NCBI GenBank assembly: GCA_029027825.1
Contig: CP093399.1
Location: forward strand, 3,286,001 to 3,350,000
From: Rs1 sp029027825
Lineage (GTDB): Bacteria > Pseudomonadota > Gammaproteobacteria > Pseudomonadales > Balneatricaceae
DNA: 64,000 nucleotides
Direction of reading: 5' to 3'
Shown: positions 59,429 through 64,000 of the stretch, piece after piece
Layout of the letters: each line of letters opens with the position of its first letter
How positions within the stretch are numbered: position 1 is the stretch's first letter
Position numbers and translations under genes: made by a program
The notes under the pieces: model-generated
Database searches by the model: none
Seen by the model: only the letters and a program-made list of their open reading frames with translations
Told to the model about the DNA's origin: nothing

Positions 59429-59686
59429 TCTTCACTCATTTGTTAGTAGCTAGATAGCTGTTGATATCAACAGCATTGCCACTAAGAATCAGTTTAATAT
59501 CGATGCATTTCACTTACTTAACCACTAATCATAATCGCTAGTTAGTTTAAGCGTGGGCGGTAGCATATCAACCGTTCACCATCTTCTATTTAAATCCATC
59601 ACATGAATGTAAATATTTGGAAACTCTGCGGTTCCCTGATTTTTTAGTAAAAGGAAGGAGCCTTAAGCCCCTCACGTTTCTATATT
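59429..59686. other. Gap between pyrG and eno
   Basis: 258 bases without a supported gene. In many gammaproteobacteria kdsA lies here; no kdsA remnant can be read. GTTGATATCAAC near 59458-59471 is a short perfect palindrome in the eno upstream region. Confidence 0.4.
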
Positions 59687-61324
59687 TTAACTGTCGCTCT
59701 GCAGTTTCTGCTGTGCTAGCGCCGCCTCTATAAAGCCAGAGAAGAGACCGTGTCCATCCCGTGGCGACGATGTAAATTCCGGATGGAACTGACAGGCCAC
59801 AAACCAAGGATGATCTTTAACTTCTACGACTTCAACTAGTTCACCATCTGCTGAGCGGCCGGTAATCACCAGCCCTGCTTGCTCCAATTTCGCAACATAG
59901 TTATTGTTCACTTCATAGCGATGTCGATGACGTTCGACTATTTCTGTCGAACCGTACGCGCTAGCAATAGTAGAGCCCGCTGTTAGATGACAAACTTGTG
60001 CCCCCAAACGCATGGTTCCACCTAAATCAGTATCATGGTCACGAGTTTCAACTTTTCCTTCACCGTCAATCCACTCAGTGATCAAACCAATTACTGGATA
60101 CTGAGTATCTTGGACGAACTCGGTAGAGTTTGCACCTTCAAGAGCAGCCACGTTTCGGGCAAATTCAATCACCGCTACTTGCATTCCCAAACAAATACCC
60201 AGATAGGGAATTTTGTTTTCACGTGCATATTTTACCGCGGCTATTTTACCTTCAACACCGCGTTCACCAAAACCACCTGGGACCAAGATAGCACTGGCAT
60301 TTTTAAGGATATCAATGCCATCGTGTTCAATGCGCTCAGAATCAATAAAATCAATCCTTACTTTTTTGCGCAATTGAATTCCCGCATGGGTAATAGCTTC
60401 AATCAAAGACTTATAAGCATCCAAAAGTTCCATATACTTACCGACCATGGCGATGCGTACTTCGCCCTGCGGATTGAGGTGCGCATCGGCAACTCGGGTC
60501 CACTCGGATAAATCAGCCTCTGGTGCATCTATGCCAAATCTTTCAACAACGATGTCATCTAAATTTTGTTCCCAGAGTATCTGTGGAATATTGTAGATAG
60601 TATTCGCATCGGGCAAGGCAATCACTGCACGCTCTTCAACATTGGTAAATAGCGAGAGCTTACGACGTGAATCATCGGGAATTTCATGGTCAGAGCGACA
60701 CACTAAAATATCCGGCTGGATACCAATTGAACGCATTTCCTTAACCGAATGCTGCGCCGGTTTAGTCTTAGACTCTCCCGCTGTCGCAATATACGGAACC
60801 AGAGCCAAGTGCATAAACAAAGTACGGTTGTAGCCTAGTTCGACGCGCATTTGTCGAATCGCTTCTAAGAACGGCTGTGACTCAATATCACCGACGGTAC
60901 CGCCTATCTCTACTAGGGCAATATCCACCCCTCTGGCACCTTTTTCGACACGGCGCTTGATTTCATCAGTGATATGCGGGATGACTTGAACTGTCCCCCC
61001 TAAATAGTCACCACGACGCTCTTTGTTTAAGACATATTGATAGACCCGACCAGTCGTGAAGTTATTGCTCTTCTTCATGGTGGTGCGAATAAAACGCTCA
61101 TAGTGACCTAAGTCTAAATCTGTTTCAGCACCATCTTCAGTGACGAACACTTCACCGTGCTGAAAAGGACTCATCGTCCCTGGGTCGACGTTTATATAGG
61201 GATCTAATTTCAGCATCGTGACATTGAGGCCACGTGCTTCTAATATTGCGGCCAGTGAAGCCGCTGCAATGCCTTTGCCCAATGAGGACACAACACCGCC
61301 TGTGACGAAAATATAACGCGTCAT
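59687..61324 (-). CDS. pyrG: CTP synthase
   Basis: 545 aa. Amidates UTP to CTP. Synthetase domain: YIFVTGGVVSSLGKGIAAASLA, LDPYINVDPGTMSPFQHGEVFV. Class I glutamine amidotransferase domain: GGFGERGVEGK, nucleophile Cys in YLGICLGMQ, and WFVACQFHPEFTSSP with the His-Glu pair. Conserved position between tilS and eno. Confidence 0.97.
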   Translation of the reverse strand: MTRYIFVTGGVVSSLGKGIAAASLAAILEARGLNVTMLKLDPYINVDPGTMSPFQHGEVFVTEDGAETDLDLGHYERFIRTTMKKSNNFTTGRVYQYVLNKERRGDYLGGTVQVIPHITDEIKRRVEKGARGVDIALVEIGGTVGDIESQPFLEAIRQMRVELGYNRTLFMHLALVPYIATAGESKTKPAQHSVKEMRSIGIQPDILVCRSDHEIPDDSRRKLSLFTNVEERAVIALPDANTIYNIPQILWEQNLDDIVVERFGIDAPEADLSEWTRVADAHLNPQGEVRIAMVGKYMELLDAYKSLIEAITHAGIQLRKKVRIDFIDSERIEHDGIDILKNASAILVPGGFGERGVEGKIAAVKYARENKIPYLGICLGMQVAVIEFARNVAALEGANSTEFVQDTQYPVIGLITEWIDGEGKVETRDHDTDLGGTMRLGAQVCHLTAGSTIASAYGSTEIVERHRHRYEVNNNYVAKLEQAGLVITGRSADGELVEVVEVKDHPWFVACQFHPEFTSSPRDGHGLFSGFIEAALAQQKLQSDS

Positions 61325-61412
61325 GAAGAACCTGTATGTGATTAAAATAAGTGGAGGAAATTTTACTGCTCAGATGGCATTGCAGTTTATCAAAAAGTGG
61401 CTAATTGCTCAA

Positions 61413-62726
61413 TCACAAAGGTCGCCAATCTAAACAAATATTGGATTTATTTTCAGCTTCTGCCAACCATCCATCGCACACGCAAACTCCGGGGATCGCC
61501 ACCAATTGATTTTCATACATCAACAGCGGCCAATCCGCTCTCAACCAAGGTGCTATTCCCTGTTCTTGCAGTATTTTATTGAGCTTCTTTCGGGGGCGAT
61601 TTACCGCTTTAACTCGCAGCCCATCTGCCAGTTTAGATTTACTTTGCAAGTACATACCGTCCCGCCATCGTACCCCTTGCTCACTGAGAGTGATGTTAAG
61701 CTGACCATGTGCGAGCGGGTATTGAAGCGGTGCTGACTGCAGCAATTGAGCCAAGCTCAACACTGGCCACTGTTGGTCAAAGCGGTAATCACTTAATAAA
61801 TACAGGCACTGCTGATAACGCCTTAGTTGATACTCACCCAACTGACAGTAGGCTTGACTATCCAGCCTGCTGTCAATCACTTGCTGGAGCACTCGTGATA
61901 GCTCTTTGCGAGTCACCGCCCTACTGGTCCATCCGGTAATCCAATGTCGCAACAGTGCACGACCTTTGGCTGTATCGTACTGTTGCCAACCGGTCAAATC
62001 TAAACGATTACCGGCACTTATAGCGGCGAGATCAGCGCTCAAATACGCAGCGAGCAATTGCTGATCATCACTGATCAACTGGGCTGAGACTGCCATTTGT
62101 TGAGCCGCTTTATGCCAGTGCTGTAAAATTGGCGCTAATACTTGGTGACGAATATAATTTCGATCGTAATCTAAGCTGTCATTACTTGGATCATTGACCC
62201 ACTTGAGAGCAGAGGCATGACCAAACTCAAGCAGCTGCGATTTGGTCATCGCCAACAAAGGCCTTAACAGCCACGCACTGCCGATAGCCCGCTGTACTGG
62301 CATCGCCGAGAGCCCTTTAGCTCCCGCCCCCCTAATCAAGCGAAACAACAGTGTCTCGGCTTGATCATTAGCATGATGACCAAATAACAGGCAATCACCG
62401 GGCGTTAAGAAGCGCTCGAAACACTGGTATCGAGCCGCTCTAAGCAATTGCTCAGAACGCCCTTGTGGAGCTATTTTAAAGGCAAAGAAAGGAATATCGC
62501 GCTGCTGACATTGACGCTGGCAAAATGATTGCCAGTCATCGGCACTGGATTGTTGTTGATGATTGATATGAATGGCGACTAGGGAGTTAGCGGGTAGAGT
62601 CTGATGCGCTAACTGTAGCGCCACCATTGAATCTAAACCACCGCTTAAAGCGACCACCCAACGCTCTACCTTGGTGCTTTGTTGAAAAACTTGGCACTGC
62701 TGATAAAACGTTGCGTCGATTGACAT
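61413..62726 (-). CDS. tilS: tRNA(Ile)-lysidine synthase
   Basis: 437 aa. Modifies C34 of the tRNA-Ile CAU anticodon to lysidine. PP-loop SGGLDS at residues 28-33, HHANDQAETLLFRLIRGAGAKGL, and DYDRNYIRHQVLAPI are present; the C-terminal substrate-binding domain is less conserved. Ten bases downstream of accA. Confidence 0.95.
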   Translation of the reverse strand: MSIDATFYQQCQVFQQSTKVERWVVALSGGLDSMVALQLAHQTLPANSLVAIHINHQQQSSADDWQSFCQRQCQQRDIPFFAFKIAPQGRSEQLLRAARYQCFERFLTPGDCLLFGHHANDQAETLLFRLIRGAGAKGLSAMPVQRAIGSAWLLRPLLAMTKSQLLEFGHASALKWVNDPSNDSLDYDRNYIRHQVLAPILQHWHKAAQQMAVSAQLISDDQQLLAAYLSADLAAISAGNRLDLTGWQQYDTAKGRALLRHWITGWTSRAVTRKELSRVLQQVIDSRLDSQAYCQLGEYQLRRYQQCLYLLSDYRFDQQWPVLSLAQLLQSAPLQYPLAHGQLNITLSEQGVRWRDGMYLQSKSKLADGLRVKAVNRPRKKLNKILQEQGIAPWLRADWPLLMYENQLVAIPGVCVCDGWLAEAENKSNICLDWRPL

Positions 62727-62736
62727 TGCAGGCTGG

Positions 62737-63690
62737 CTAGTCGTTTATGCCGTAGGCCATTAGCCGGTTGTAGCGATGCTCTAGCAACTCATCCTCAGAC
62801 AGCTTATCCAGCTCTTCTAGAGAGGAAATCAGTTTGGCCTTTAAGTTTGCAGCTAGTTCAGCAGCCCCTCGGTGCGCACCTCCTAACGGCTCTTCAATTA
62901 CTTCATCTACTAATTTGAGTTCCAATAATCGCTCAGAGGTAACGCCCATCACTTTTGCAGCTTCCGGCGCCTTGTCGGCACTCTTCCAAAGGATAGATGC
63001 ACAACCTTCCGGTGAAATAACCGAGTAGGTAGAGTATTGAAACATCATTAATTTATCACAGACGCCAATCGCCAACGCTCCACCTGAACCACCTTCACCA
63101 ATAACGGTTGAGATAATCGGCGTTTTTAGACGTGACATTTTAGCCAAGTTGAAAGCTATCGCCTCACTTTGACCGCGCTCTTCTGCATCAATGCCAGGAT
63201 AGGCACCTGGCGTGTCGATAAAAGTGATGATCGGCATTTTAAAACGCTCCGCCATTTCCATCACCCGCAGTGCTTTACGATAGCCTTCAGGACGAGGCAT
63301 ACCAAAATTCCGCCTGACCTTTTCTTTAACATCACGCCCTTTTTGATGACCGATCACCACGACTGGCCGACCGGCTAGCTTTGCCATTCCACAGACTAGA
63401 GCAGGGTCGTCAGAGAAATGCCGATCGCCGTGAATTTCTTCAAAGTCGCCCAGTATAAAATCAATATAATCAAGAGTGTAAGGACGCTGCGGATGACGTG
63501 CAATTTGCTGCACTTGCCAGGCAGATAAATCGTTGAAAATTGTTTTAGTTAAGGATTTACTTTTCTCTTCAAGATTTGTCAGTTCGTCGGCTATGTTGAT
63601 TTCTGTATTTTCACCAACAAGTCTTAACTCTTCAATTTTTGTTTCAAGTTTAGCAATAGGTTGCTCAAACTCTAAATAGTTAGGATTCAT
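62737..63690 (-). CDS. accA: Acetyl-CoA carboxylase carboxyltransferase subunit alpha
   Basis: 317 aa from the ATG at 63690, which gives the family start NPNYLEFEQPIAKLE; the frame stays open 13 codons further. Blocks: RNFGMPRPEGYRKALRVMEMAERF, FIDTPGAYPGIDAEERGQSEAIA and VIGEGGSGGALAIGV. Combines with AccD to carboxylate acetyl-CoA for fatty-acid synthesis. Downstream of dnaE, the conserved order. Confidence 0.96.
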   Translation of the reverse strand: MNPNYLEFEQPIAKLETKIEELRLVGENTEINIADELTNLEEKSKSLTKTIFNDLSAWQVQQIARHPQRPYTLDYIDFILGDFEEIHGDRHFSDDPALVCGMAKLAGRPVVVIGHQKGRDVKEKVRRNFGMPRPEGYRKALRVMEMAERFKMPIITFIDTPGAYPGIDAEERGQSEAIAFNLAKMSRLKTPIISTVIGEGGSGGALAIGVCDKLMMFQYSTYSVISPEGCASILWKSADKAPEAAKVMGVTSERLLELKLVDEVIEEPLGGAHRGAAELAANLKAKLISSLEELDKLSEDELLEHRYNRLMAYGIND

Positions 63691-63890
63691 CTGCTTATTT
63701 TCCGCTCTTAATATCAAATTAACGGCCAATTTTACCGTTCTGTCACACAGATAACTAGTCTAAGCTGGCATTTTCCGCTTTAAGTTCGATTCTGTGTATT
63801 AATTTCATGTTTTATAACAGCTTTATAACATGTTTAATTAAGTCTTGGTGCTAAATTAAACACTGACAAAACAAGTTCTGACCACTGTTA

Positions 63891-64000
63891 CTACAAATAG
63901 CACACCTGCACCGCAGTTTCGCCAAATAAATGACTCAAGGCAATCAACAAATCATCATTTGCATCTACTCGCCAATTCGCGCCCAATTGAATGACCCCAC
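63891..64000 (-). CDS. dnaE: DNA polymerase III alpha subunit, C-terminal end (partial)
   Basis: The last 36 codons run to a TAG at 63893-63891 and read LGANWRVDANDDLLIALSHL then FGETAVQVCYL. This resembles the end of DnaE in gammaproteobacteria, and its position upstream of accA on the same strand is the conserved one. The rest lies outside the window. Confidence 0.75.
   Translation of the reverse strand, partial: GVIQLGANWRVDANDDLLIALSHLFGETAVQVCYL

Overview
The window is a gammaproteobacterial chromosome segment, moderately A+T-rich. It carries core gene strings typical of that class: damX-aroB-aroK-pilQ-pilP-pilO-pilN-pilM with a divergent PBP1A gene, and dnaE-accA-tilS-pyrG-eno-ftsB-truD-surE-pcm-nlpD-rpoS (all minus strand). 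A complete rRNA operon, a predicted ectoine-consumption gene pair and type IV pilus genes fit a marine or host-associated bacterium. The species cannot be named from the sequence alone.

Layout. 0.2-9.3 kb: damX-like SPOR/AAA protein, two shikimate-pathway genes and the type IV pilus secretin/alignment operon. 10.3-18.8 kb: PBP1A, two PlsC-type acyltransferases, molybdenum-cofactor genes (moaD, moaC, moeA), a SirB-like membrane protein and an RmlD-like reductase. 19.6-23.3 kb: a trans-sulfuration-type PLP enzyme followed by doeA and doeB (ectoine hydrolase and N-acetyl-diaminobutyrate deacetylase). 23.5-26.4 kb: thioredoxin 2, a membrane-anchored TPR protein and a GntR/FCD regulator. 26.5-30.9 kb: a mobile-element graveyard (GNAT, IS256, group II intron RT, IS66 and IS91 remnants) holding an intact hicA-hicB toxin-antitoxin pair, a 42-bp perfect palindrome, and a structured element edged by 5S-like inverted ends. 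30.9-36.8 kb: 16S-23S-5S operon on the minus strand with tandem promoters, processing stems, boxA sites and a terminator, and no tRNA in the spacer. 36.9-51.8 kb: tyrS, an M23 peptidase, anmK, erpA, a ClC channel, hemL, a membrane protein, an LpoP-like lipoprotein with PBP1B, and a two-domain kinase-like protein. 52-64 kb: the rpoS-to-dnaE string.

The window shows signs of ongoing gene decay. rpoS carries one in-frame TAA near codon 95. The DUF368 gene between pcm and nlpD carries an in-frame TAG at codon 36. The M23 peptidase reading frame extends upstream of its first ATG through a signal/anchor segment but meets a stop that a one-base shift would remove. ispD/ispF and kdsA are absent from their usual places. 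At least three families of short non-autonomous elements (MITE-like, with terminal inverted repeats) are scattered through it. One has 5-bp target duplications and has replaced the stop codon of a gene it landed in; another sits directly upstream of the PLP-enzyme gene.

The most promising point for new biology is the co-located PLP enzyme + doeA + doeB, which suggests an unproven link between ectoine breakdown and gamma-elimination/replacement chemistry. Next come the short mobile elements, which appear to reshape gene ends and promoters, and the cluster of nonsense codons in the rpoS region.
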